From the NCBI RefSeq assembly GCF_013347965.1, contig NZ_CP048810.1:5827501-5891500 (forward strand): a stretch of DNA of 64,000 nucleotides, read 5' to 3'. Shown here piece after piece: positions 56,765 to 64,000 of the stretch (positions are counted from its first letter, which is position 1; each line of letters opens with the position of its first letter). The position numbers and the translations under genes are program-made. The notes beneath the pieces were generated by a model. It worked only from the letters and a program-made list of their open reading frames with translations. It was not told the origin of the DNA and made no database searches. Source of the DNA: Pseudomonas bijieensis. Its GTDB lineage: Bacteria; Pseudomonadota; Gammaproteobacteria; Pseudomonadales; Pseudomonadaceae.

Positions 56765-57166
56765 ATGCTCTGGCGACTCAAGGCGCGGGGCGGTTACTGG
56801 CTGGCGCGTCGGTTGTTTCATTGGTCCTGGTTCGTCCGCCAGCCGCGTGGCTGGGCCTGGCTCGAGGGCCAGTTTTCCCGCATGGCGAACCTGGGCGACG
56901 TCGGTGCGCAAAGCTTCTATGGGCACATCCTCACGTTTCGCGGCCAAGGGCTGGGTGCCCGTGAAGAAGGGATTCGCCTGCTGCGGCTGGCGGCATTGGC
57001 TGGGGATGGCAAGGCGGCCTACCAGGTTGGCGTGATCAGCCTGGCCGGTACAGCCAGCAAGACGCCAGACCCGGTTGAAGCGGCACGTTGGTGGACCTTG
57101 GCGGCGAAAGCCGGGCATCCATTGGCCGAGATCAAGCTCAAATCACTTGAAGATCAGGATCTCTAG
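56765..57166 (+). CDS. Sel1-like repeat protein
   Basis: A 133-residue protein with a basic N-terminus (MLWRLKARGGYWLARRLFHW) and about two Sel1-like helical repeats (REEGIRLLRLAALAGDGKAAYQVGVISLAG, then DPVEAARWWTLAAKAGHPLAEIKL). Sel1 repeats mediate protein contacts. It is the third gene of the operon with the HTH regulator. The start is directly after the previous stop. Confidence 0.78.
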   Translation: MLWRLKARGGYWLARRLFHWSWFVRQPRGWAWLEGQFSRMANLGDVGAQSFYGHILTFRGQGLGAREEGIRLLRLAALAGDGKAAYQVGVISLAGTASKTPDPVEAARWWTLAAKAGHPLAEIKLKSLEDQDL

Positions 57167-57168
57167 AG

Positions 57169-57177
57169 TTATCCACA
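57169..57177 (+). promoter_or_regulatory. DnaA box (single, perfect)
   Basis: TTATCCACA, a few bases after the Sel1 gene and about 180 before the Rhs gene. Confidence 0.5.
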
Positions 57178-57353
57178 GGCTATTCGTGTGCAAATCAGAC
57201 TAATTTAGCGAATCGCCCTACGCGCTCTATCTCCTTCCCCTGACTTAACTCTCCACTCATCCCCGGCAAAATCTCGCGCTCCTTGAGCGCTGCGAGACGT
57301 TTGCCCATGTTCGACCGTTTTTTCCTGCCGGCCCTTGAGCGAGCCCCGTCCTG

Positions 57354-60300
57354 ATGGATCAGGTGAGCCGTATCGAGCAGGAACTCGACAGCTTCAACGA
57401 CACTCTGTCGGTCTATCGCGAACAACTCGCACGCTGGTACAGCCGAGCGGCGGACCGGGCCAGTCATGCCGCCGACTTGCCCTCGCTGATGGGCATGGAG
57501 CGGGTGATCCGCTTCGGCGACAGCACCACCGCTGTCAGCACCGGTGACGATGATTTCCTCTCCACGGTTGTTCAGTGTCCCCACGGCGGGACGATGACGA
57601 TCGAAAGCAAGTTCGAGTCGGTGTACGACATCCCGCTGGGCGACATCGTGGTGGATGTGGTGGACGTGGACAGCGGCAAGGTCACGCCAGTCACCCTCGA
57701 TGCCCAGGGGCTGGGGACCTTCCAGGGCGAGGCGGGTAAGTCCTATCGGGTACACGTTCAGGGCGAGGTATCTCCCCAGCACATCGAGCAACTGTTTTCT
57801 TCCTACGATGGCGTGACCCGCGATCTGACGGACTGGCTGCGCGGCGAATGGCAAGGCTTCAAGCCGCGATGGGCACAGCAGTCCTTGGCAACGTCGGCGG
57901 CTGCGGTGGGGAACGGGTTGCTCGCCGGTAGTTGGGCGGCGATTGAAAGTGTGTGGGACAGCATCAGCTTGCTCTCGGACATCCTCAAGGACCCTGGTCA
58001 GTTCGTTGAGCGGTTGGGCGAAAGCGCCAGGCAGCTAGAAGAGCTGGCGGAAAAAACGCCGCAGGTGATGGCCAAGCTGCAACTGCTGGCCAGCGACGAA
58101 GCGGCTTTATGCCTGTTGGTGCGTACCGCCAGTCTCTGGCTGGACATGCTGCCGCCCAGTGAGGTCGCAGGCGAAACGGCCGAAGCCTTGTCGAGGGTGA
58201 CGGTGCAGTTGTTGATCGATCTGTTGATCGGCGTAGTCCTGACCTTCACTGGGGCGGGGGCTGGTATCGCTTATCTGTCGATGCGCCTGGGAAATGTGGG
58301 CGTGCACCTGCTGGGTGCCATGCAGCGTTTCATCCGTGGGATCTTCGCGGTGGTCAACGGCTTCATGACCTACGTGGATCGCTACAAAACGGTGGCGGCC
58401 CGAGGTATTGCGGCGGGGATCAAGAAAGGTCGGATGCAGTTGCGCTGGGATGCACAACGCAACACCACTTTGAAAAAACACGAACCCCACGACGACGCCC
58501 CAACCCAATCGAAAAACCCCAATGGCGACAGCGCCGATACCGCGGCCCAGACCCAGACCAGCGGCTGCCCGGTGTCGATGGTCACCGGCGAAGAACTGCT
58601 GACCCTCGACGACGGTACCCTCGATGGCCGCTTGCCGTTCGTCTTCACCCGTTTGTACCGCACCAGCGCCGCCGACCTGGACGTCGGGCTCGGGCGCGGC
58701 TGGAGCCATGCCCTGGCCCATCGCCTGGAGCTCGACGGCGAGCAGGTCATCTGGGTCGACCAGGAGAACCGGCGCACCACCTTTCCACTGCCCAACGCCC
58801 AGCGTCCGGCGATCCACAACAGCCTGGCCCGGGCGGCGATCTACCTCGGTACCGAGTCGGACGAACTGATCGTTGCCCAAGCCGGTGCGGACGCCGCGTT
58901 CCTGCACTTTCGCGACGGCCACCTGGTGGCCCTCAGCGATCGCCACGACAACCGCCTGACGGTCCAGCGCAACATCCATGGCGACATCAGCCGCCTGGAC
59001 AACGGCGCCGGCCGCGCCCTGCGCCTGCGCTACGAGCAGCGCCACCTGATCGCCGTCGACTACCAGAGCTTCCACCCGGCCATCACCCTCGACGAAGCCT
59101 GGCGGACCGAGCAGACGCTGGTGTCCTACCGCTACGACGGACGTTTCCGACTGATCGAAGCGACCAATGCCGCCGGCGAAAGCGAACGCTACGACTACGA
59201 CGACCGACACGTCATCCTCCAGCGGCAACTGGCCGGCGGGGCGAGTTTCTACTGGGAATGGCAAGGCCTCGGGCCGGCCGCCCGCTGCGTCCGGCATTGG
59301 GCCTCGTTTGCGCAGATGGACAGCCGCTACACCTGGGGCGAGGACGGCAGCGTCACGGTCCGGCACCTGGATGGCAGCCAGGAAGTGTACGTCCACGACG
59401 AGCGGGCGCGGCTGGTGCGCAAGGTCGAGCCCGACGGCGGCGAGCACCTCAAGGCCTATGACGAACAGGGCCGGCTGATCGCCGAGCAGGATCCGCTGGG
59501 GGCGGTCTGCGAGTACCGCTACGACGACGTCGGACGGCTGGTGGCGCTGATTCCTCCAGACGAGGCGCCAACGTCCTACGAATACCGCAACGGTTTCCTG
59601 CATACCCGTTCCCGTGGCCAGGCCGTGTGGACCTACCGGCGCAATGCCCGAGGCGATGTGATCGTGAGCATCGATCCGGATGGCCGGCGTACGGAATATG
59701 CCTACGACGCCCACGGGCAATTGCTGGCGAGGTATGACCCGGACGGCGGCGAACATCGGTTCGCCTGGAGTCGCCTGGGCCAACTGACCGAAGAGATCCT
59801 GCCCGATGGCGGGCGTCGGTGTTTTTCCTACGACGCCCTGGGGCGTTTGCTCAGCCGCAAGGACGAACACGGCGCCCTCACGCACTACCGATGGGACGCC
59901 GTCGGCCGACTGCTGCAAGTGACCTTGCCCAGCGGCGCCACCCGGACCTGGAGCTACAACGCCTACGGCAAGGTCACCGCCGAGCGCGATGAACAGGGCC
60001 GCCTCACTCGCTACGAATACGCCGACGACCTGCACCTGGTCAGCCGTCGCCTGAACCCCGATGGCAGCGAACTGAAATACCGCTACGACTCGGCGCGGCT
60101 GCTGCTGACCGAGATCGAAAACGAATCCGGCGAAAAATATCAGCTGGACTACACGCCCAACGGCTTGATCCGACAACAAGTCGGCTTCGACGGCCAACGC
60201 ACCACCTACGCCTACGACCTCAACGGCCACTTGCGGGAGAAAACCGAACACGGCGAGGACGGTTCGCAGTGGGTCACCCGCTACCAGCGTGACGCGGCCG

Positions 60301-62108
60301 GGCGGTTGCGGGTCAAGACCTTGCCCGACGGCCAGGCCATCGAGTACCGCTACGACGAACTGGGCCGGTTGGTCCACGTCAACGACGGCAGCGATCGTCC
60401 GCTGGCCTTCGAGTATGACGCCCAGGACCGGCTGGTCGGCGAGCACCAGGGCTGGGGCACCCTGCGTTATCGCTACGACGCTTGCGGGCGCCTCAATCAC
60501 CTGCGCCTGCCGGACGACAGCCAGCTCGACTACCACCATGCCCCCGGTGGCGCGCTGACCGCCATCGACCTCAACGGTTCGCGCTTGACCGAACACCGAT
60601 TTGACGGCGGTCGCGAACGGCAACGCCAGCAGGGCCGGCTGCTCAGCGACTACGCGTACGACGAACAGGGCCGCCTCAAGGCCCAGACCGTGTGGCAGAA
60701 CCCACAGCAGCAACTGTTCTGGCGCGATTATGCCTACAGCCCCCGGGGCAACCTGCAAACCCTTTCCGACAACCGCAGCCGGCGCCGCTACCAGTACGAC
60801 CCGCTGGATCGCCTGACCCGCATCGACTTTTCCCACAGCGAGCCGCCGGAACACTTCTGCCACGACCCGGCGGGCAACCTGATGATGCAGGACCGCCCCG
60901 GCCCGACCACCCTCAAGGGCAACCGCCTGCTCAAGGAAGGCGACCGCCACTACGACTACGACGCCTTCGGCAACCTGATTCGCGAGCGCCGCGGCCAGGC
61001 CCTGGTCAGCGCCTACCGCTACGACAGCCAGCACCGCCTGATCGGCGTCACCACGGCGGACGGCCGCGAAACGTCCTACCGCTACGACGCCTTCGGCCGA
61101 CGCATCAGCAAAACCGTGGACGGCCTGACCACGGAGTTTTTCTGGCAGGGCGATCAGTTGGTCGCCGAAAACAGCCCGCGCCACCACCGCAGCTACGTCT
61201 ACGAACCGGGCACCTTCCGCCCGCTGGCGATGCTCGACGGCGAAGGCCTGAACGCCTGCCCGTTCTACTACCACCTCGACCACCTGGGCACGCCCCAGGA
61301 ACTGACCAGTTACAGCGGACAGATCGTCTGGTCGGCGCGCTACAACGGCTACGGCAAACTCACTGAACTCAAGCACGGCGGCGGCGAACAGCTTGAGCAA
61401 CCTTTGCGTTTCCAGGGCCAGTACTTCGACCTGGAAAGCGGCCTGCACTACAACCGCCACCGCTACTACAATCCCGAGACCGGCCGCTACCTCACACCCG
61501 ACCCGAGCAAACTGGCGGGAGGGCTCAATGGGTATCGGTACACCCTGAACCCAACGGGGTGGGTGGATCCGTTGGGGTTGGTGGATTGTCCGGGGACGGG
61601 TGGGTGTCGGCCGACGGTTGGGGATCAGGATCCGGCGGCTAAGGTTGGGGTGGATGAGGGGGAGCCTGCGCTGCCCAAGCCGACCGCCGCTGAGTTGGCC
61701 GAAAAAGAAGTCAGGCGTCTAGATCGGGAGCAAGGTATGCATATGGTCAGTAAACATAGCCTTGCGGTTTCAGATCAGGTGTGGAAGCGGCGGGCAATTG
61801 ACGGTACAGATCCCTTAACTGGTAGAACCCCCTCGCATAGGAAGGGGAATCCAAGTTCAAGGTTTAATAGTTGGGAACTACAGCTAAAGGCCTATGAATT
61901 AGCAATTGCGAAGAAGAATAGCGGGCATGAACTACTGGTGGACAAGAGCGGAAACAAATATCTACGGGCAGATTTGCCGGGCGCGGGGAAAGGATATATT
62001 CCAAATTCTAGAAATCCAAGCGATCCAAAATTGATCAACATGAATCGCATAGAAATGAAGTTTGATCGGGATACCGAAGTTCCATTTACATTGTATCCAA
62101 TAAAATAG
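57354..62108 (+). CDS. Rhs repeat protein with variable C-terminal toxin domain
   Basis: A 1584-residue Rhs protein. Residues 1 to about 400 are an N-terminal region with hydrophobic segments (VTVQLLIDLLIGVVLTFTGA, about 283-300), and no PAAR sequence is visible. The Rhs module opens at about 404 (GCPVSMVTGEELLTLDDGTL), followed by many YD repeats (RYDDVGRLVAL and the like) to about 1270, then the core with YNRHRYYNPETGRYLTPD. The conserved cleavage signature DPLGL is at 1405-1409, after which 175 residues form the toxin tip. The tip ends with GKGYIPNSRNP and DTEVPFTLYPIK. GC content drops near 61.73 kb within this tip. Delivery is probably by type VI secretion, but no VgrG or chaperone gene is in the window. 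Confidence 0.92.
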   Translation: MDQVSRIEQELDSFNDTLSVYREQLARWYSRAADRASHAADLPSLMGMERVIRFGDSTTAVSTGDDDFLSTVVQCPHGGTMTIESKFESVYDIPLGDIVVDVVDVDSGKVTPVTLDAQGLGTFQGEAGKSYRVHVQGEVSPQHIEQLFSSYDGVTRDLTDWLRGEWQGFKPRWAQQSLATSAAAVGNGLLAGSWAAIESVWDSISLLSDILKDPGQFVERLGESARQLEELAEKTPQVMAKLQLLASDEAALCLLVRTASLWLDMLPPSEVAGETAEALSRVTVQLLIDLLIGVVLTFTGAGAGIAYLSMRLGNVGVHLLGAMQRFIRGIFAVVNGFMTYVDRYKTVAARGIAAGIKKGRMQLRWDAQRNTTLKKHEPHDDAPTQSKNPNGDSADTAAQTQTSGCPVSMVTGEELLTLDDGTLDGRLPFVFTRLYRTSAADLDVGLGRGWSHALAHRLELDGEQVIWVDQENRRTTFPLPNAQRPAIHNSLARAAIYLGTESDELIVAQAGADAAFLHFRDGHLVALSDRHDNRLTVQRNIHGDISRLDNGAGRALRLRYEQRHLIAVDYQSFHPAITLDEAWRTEQTLVSYRYDGRFRLIEATNAAGESERYDYDDRHVILQRQLAGGASFYWEWQGLGPAARCVRHWASFAQMDSRYTWGEDGSVTVRHLDGSQEVYVHDERARLVRKVEPDGGEHLKAYDEQGRLIAEQDPLGAVCEYRYDDVGRLVALIPPDEAPTSYEYRNGFLHTRSRGQAVWTYRRNARGDVIVSIDPDGRRTEYAYDAHGQLLARYDPDGGEHRFAWSRLGQLTEEILPDGGRRCFSYDALGRLLSRKDEHGALTHYRWDAVGRLLQVTLPSGATRTWSYNAYGKVTAERDEQGRLTRYEYADDLHLVSRRLNPDGSELKYRYDSARLLLTEIENESGEKYQLDYTPNGLIRQQVGFDGQRTTYAYDLNGHLREKTEHGEDGSQWVTRYQRDAAGRLRVKTLPDGQAIEYRYDELGRLVHVNDGSDRPLAFEYDAQDRLVGEHQGWGTLRYRYDACGRLNHLRLPDDSQLDYHHAPGGALTAIDLNGSRLTEHRFDGGRERQRQQGRLLSDYAYDEQGRLKAQTVWQNPQQQLFWRDYAYSPRGNLQTLSDNRSRRRYQYDPLDRLTRIDFSHSEPPEHFCHDPAGNLMMQDRPGPTTLKGNRLLKEGDRHYDYDAFGNLIRERRGQALVSAYRYDSQHRLIGVTTADGRETSYRYDAFGRRISKTVDGLTTEFFWQGDQLVAENSPRHHRSYVYEPGTFRPLAMLDGEGLNACPFYYHLDHLGTPQELTSYSGQIVWSARYNGYGKLTELKHGGGEQLEQPLRFQGQYFDLESGLHYNRHRYYNPETGRYLTPDPSKLAGGLNGYRYTLNPTGWVDPLGLVDCPGTGGCRPTVGDQDPAAKVGVDEGEPALPKPTAAELAEKEVRRLDREQGMHMVSKHSLAVSDQVWKRRAIDGTDPLTGRTPSHRKGNPSSRFNSWELQLKAYELAIAKKNSGHELLVDKSGNKYLRADLPGAGKGYIPNSRNPSDPKLINMNRIEMKFDRDTEVPFTLYPIK

Positions 62109-62119
62109 GAAGCTATAAA

Positions 62120-62542
62120 ATGATCGATCCAAGCACCGGTCAACCGTATGTACCCACACCTGCGTATTTTTTGGGTTGTTTTGACATATATGATCGAGAA
62201 GAAACGCTGGGGGAGGAGCTTGAAAAATATGACCCCAACAGCCCAACAGATCGAGAGGCGCTAATCTTAAAATACTCGCTATCTAAAAATTGGAAAATAA
62301 CGTACAGGCAAAAATTTGCATTGCATAAAAGTTTAGAAGAAGCGCTGCGAGACAGCGGTTATGATTTTCAGGCTTTACTAGAACATGATTGTCAGGAGTG
62401 CTCATCGCTACCCAACGGGTGGGACACAATGGACAATCCAAGAACTTTTTTTGAAGATATATACAGACTGGCGAGTGAGCTATGGGCGGATGATCTCCGG
62501 AGGGCTGAGTCTGAGGATAAGTCTACTTGGGATTATGTATAG
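62120..62542 (+). CDS. Probable immunity protein for the Rhs toxin
   Basis: A 140-residue acidic protein starting 11 bases after the Rhs stop, with AGGAAGC 8 bases before its ATG. It is AT-rich and lacks a signal peptide, consistent with a cytoplasmic partner for a cytoplasm-acting toxin. No family name is recognised. A clear homologue lies at 63474: YFLGCFDIYDREETLGEELEKYD versus HFLGGFEIYGCEETLGEELSQFD, and RTFFEDIYRLASELWADDL versus RVFFEDVYKYLAEAWGEDL. The role as immunity is inferred from position and this pairing. Confidence 0.78.
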   Translation: MIDPSTGQPYVPTPAYFLGCFDIYDREETLGEELEKYDPNSPTDREALILKYSLSKNWKITYRQKFALHKSLEEALRDSGYDFQALLEHDCQECSSLPNGWDTMDNPRTFFEDIYRLASELWADDLRRAESEDKSTWDYV

Positions 62543-62583
62543 CTGAATTACCGAAAAGGAGATCTGTCACAAAAGACGGAATT

Positions 62584-62668
62584 ATACGCTCTGCGTGGGA
62601 ACGCATCCCGTTACGCTCTGCGTCACCTTTCAGAAGCAGAACGCGGAGCGTCCCTGGCGGCGCTCTCA
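62584..62668. repeat. Dispersed repeat, copy 1
   Basis: ACGCTCTGCGT, then CATCCCGTTACGCTCTGCGT, then GCGGAGCGTCCCTGGCGGC. The same elements, in the same order, occur at 63907-64000. Short internal inverted parts (CTCTGCGT/ACGCGGAG) are present. Confidence 0.8.
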
Positions 62669-62721
62669 GTAATATTGAATCAAAATGATGATCCAATAGC
62701 TGTTTATACAGGGTCGAAAAA

Positions 62722-63081
62722 ATGAAACCCAAACCAAACATGATGCCGCTGATCGGGTTGTTGTTTGTGTTTAATATTGAGAATGTTTGCGACGAGAAAC
62801 GGGAAGAGGTGATAGTTTCAAAAAAAATAAATATCGATTCTGAACTCTCTGAGTTGTTTGATGTTTTGCTTAAGTCGGAATTTTTGCGTTATCCGCCCGG
62901 TGCGCAGGATAAATATATTGAAATAATCAACTATTATCTGAAGGTTGGCGGTAGTTTTGATGATTTGTTTGAAGGTATGGATACATATTTTGATCAAAGC
63001 ATTCATGATCAGCGACACTTTATGGAAGTATTGCTGAGCTGCCTCAAGTGCTATCAGTCAGAGAATGCTCCAGAATCCTAA
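62722..63081 (+). CDS. Hypothetical protein, possible further immunity gene
   Basis: A 119-residue AT-rich protein (MKPKPNMMPLIG...) with a strongly acidic helical body (SELSELFDVLLKSEFLRYPP, SFDDLFEGMDTYFDQSIHDQ). It does not match the other two immunity-like proteins. It lies within the repeat-bounded segment and overlaps the orphan toxin frame by 17 bases. A third immunity gene whose toxin has been lost is the simplest idea, but nothing in the sequence proves it. An alternative GTG start at 62809 is possible. Confidence 0.55.
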   Translation: MKPKPNMMPLIGLLFVFNIENVCDEKREEVIVSKKINIDSELSELFDVLLKSEFLRYPPGAQDKYIEIINYYLKVGGSFDDLFEGMDTYFDQSIHDQRHFMEVLLSCLKCYQSENAPES

Positions 63082-63499
63082 ACTCATAGAGAAATTGCAT
63101 TTGAGAAAGTCCAGAAGATACGGCTCGTATACACCTAATGGAAGTTCAACAGAAATCCACGCCGGAAATGTAAAGTCCCCCAAACCGAGGCAGTGGTACG
63201 CTAACTGTAGCACCAAGTTCAATAGTTTTCGAATACAGCATCAAGCCATAAATGAAGCGCTGACCCGAGAAGCAAGAGGTCTTCCTCGTTTTACCGGCGA
63301 AGACAAAAGAGGGAATCCAGTCGTGCGCATGTATATGCCCAAGGTGGGGCAGGGATACATACCCAACGTAAATGACAAGGAGAATCCAATATTTCAAAGC
63401 GAAATTAATGTATTCGAAGTCAGATTCGATTATGAAACGCTACGTCCGGTCACTGCTTATCCTGTAGGAGGTTTTGATGCTGATGCATCCGTTTCTTGA
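63065..63499 (+). CDS. Orphan toxin-tip fragment related to the Rhs C-terminus
   Basis: A 144-residue frame that matches the Rhs tip in its second half: STKFNSFRIQHQAINEAL versus SSRFNSWELQLKAYELAI, GQGYIPNVNDKENP versus GKGYIPNSRNPSDP, and EVRFDYETLRPVTAYP versus EMKFDRDTEVPFTLYP. Its first 50 residues (MLQNPKLIEKLHLRKSRRYG) resemble the main tip weakly. It has no Rhs repeats and no DPLGL, so it could not be delivered alone. The start ATG has no strong ribosome site. It is best seen as an orphan tip kept for recombination. Confidence 0.72.
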   Translation: MLQNPKLIEKLHLRKSRRYGSYTPNGSSTEIHAGNVKSPKPRQWYANCSTKFNSFRIQHQAINEALTREARGLPRFTGEDKRGNPVVRMYMPKVGQGYIPNVNDKENPIFQSEINVFEVRFDYETLRPVTAYPVGGFDADASVS

Positions 63500-63893
63500 T
63501 CGTCCTTATGATCCTCAAATTAGTCATTTTCTCGGTGGCTTCGAGATATATGGTTGTGAAGAGACTCTGGGTGAGGAACTGTCGCAGTTCGACCTTAATA
63601 GTGCTGAAGATCGGAAAAAGTTGATCTATAAGTACATAGTTCATCGCTTTAGAAAGCTGAGCTATCGACACAAGTTCTTATTTTTTTGTGTGCTTGCAAT
63701 TGCGATCGACGATCCGGAGTATGATTTTAATGAGATGTTCGATCACGAAGTGGTCTCGCATTCAGCCCTTCCGCCGGAGTGGGATGAAATGGAGGATTTC
63801 AGAGTTTTCTTTGAGGATGTCTATAAGTATTTAGCAGAAGCGTGGGGCGAGGATCTTCATAAGGCCAACCAGGAAGACCCAACAACCTGGTAG
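63474..63893 (+). CDS. Probable immunity protein for the orphan tip
   Basis: A 139-residue acidic protein homologous to the gene at 62120 (shared FxIYxxEETLGEEL, RHKF and the end EDxTTW/EDKSTW). It overlaps the orphan tip by 26 bases, and the PVGGFDADASV end of the tip frame reads through its first codons. The frame has ATG ATG; a stronger ribosome site, TAGGAGG, precedes the first at a 5-base spacing. It lies at the right end of the repeat-bounded segment. Confidence 0.78.
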   Translation: MMLMHPFLDRPYDPQISHFLGGFEIYGCEETLGEELSQFDLNSAEDRKKLIYKYIVHRFRKLSYRHKFLFFCVLAIAIDDPEYDFNEMFDHEVVSHSALPPEWDEMEDFRVFFEDVYKYLAEAWGEDLHKANQEDPTTW

Positions 63894-63906
63894 TTCAGGT
63901 TTATCA

Positions 63907-64000
63907 TTCCCACACTCTGCGTGGAATCATCCCGTGACGCTCTGCGTCATCCTCCAGAAGCGGAGCGTCCCTGGCGACATTCCCACGCAGGAGCGTGGGA
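63907..64000. repeat. Dispersed repeat, copy 2 (runs to the window edge)
   Basis: ACACTCTGCGTGG, CATCCCGTGACGCTCTGCGT, GCGGAGCGTCCCTGGCGAC, then CCCACGCAGGAGCGTGGGA to the last base. It matches copy 1 with small gaps and continues further, so copy 1 may be truncated. Confidence 0.8.

Noticed and set aside
58107..61460. A long minus-strand open frame (over 1,100 codons) opposite the Rhs gene
   Set aside because: It is an antisense by-product of the GC-rich third codon positions of the Rhs repeats; the plus-strand frame has clear YD repeats and this one has no domain.

Overview
This is GC-rich Pseudomonas DNA, most likely from the P. fluorescens species complex. The evidence is a full-length GacS sensor kinase, a P. 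aeruginosa-like gene order (ldhA-gacS, cysM-rlmD-relA-mazG, purMN, perM-hda, the cob operon, then MFS/MarR/GPx/FadL), and about a dozen copies of the REP repeat (TGTGGGAGC...GCTCGCGA) typical of this group, plus two copies of a second REP-like family. All complete genes are chromosomal housekeeping or regulatory genes until about 57.3 kb, where a polymorphic-toxin island begins.

Layout. 0-4.4 kb (minus): partial conserved gene, ldhA, gacS. 4.6-10.8 kb (plus): cysM, rlmD, relA (ppGpp synthesis), mazG, a DUF2058 protein. 11-14 kb (minus): small protein, DUF3108 protein, purN, purM. 14.3-18.9 kb (plus): DUF2066 protein, PerM-like permease, hda, and two NlpC/P60 lipoproteins. 19-21 kb (minus): a lipoprotein of the PQQ-type sugar dehydrogenase family and an unknown protein. 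21.2-30.6 kb (plus): a cobalamin riboswitch with a terminator, then a ten-gene operon for late B12 synthesis (cobO, cobB, bluB, cobD, cobC, cobQ, cobU, cobT, alpha-ribazole phosphatase, cobS). 30.6-36 kb: MarR/MFS/mini-membrane-protein operon, exported glutathione peroxidase, FadL-type porin, small unknown genes. 35.7-36.65 kb: a long stretch without a gene.

36.6-50.5 kb: a Sel1-like small protein, rmuC with an 18-bp tandem repeat at its 3' end, a sodium-symporter/PAS/hybrid histidine kinase, a divergent TetR/MFS pair, a cupin, a TDT-type transporter, a fused lysophospholipid transporter-acyltransferase, sugE (gdx) behind a guanidine-II riboswitch, a BASS-family transporter, and rdgC. 50.6-51.2 kb: a tandemly duplicated tRNA-Val/tRNA-Asp/terminator block. 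51.2-54.2 kb: a two-gene operon of a di-heme cytochrome c and a catalase-family protein. 54.5-57.2 kb: an FKBP lipoprotein, a YkvA-like protein behind two perfect inverted DnaA boxes, and a compact three-gene operon (Phd-like/HTH regulator, unknown, Sel1).

57.3-64 kb: a 1584-residue Rhs protein with a variable C-terminal toxin, its probable immunity gene, and then a second, orphan copy of the same kind of toxin fragment and immunity gene. A 119-residue unknown protein is encoded just ahead of the orphan pair. The segment holding the unknown gene and the orphan pair is bracketed by two copies of one dispersed repeat. Base composition falls sharply at the toxin boundary. This island is the most interesting part of the window: it looks like a store of exchangeable toxin-tip cassettes behind one delivery protein.
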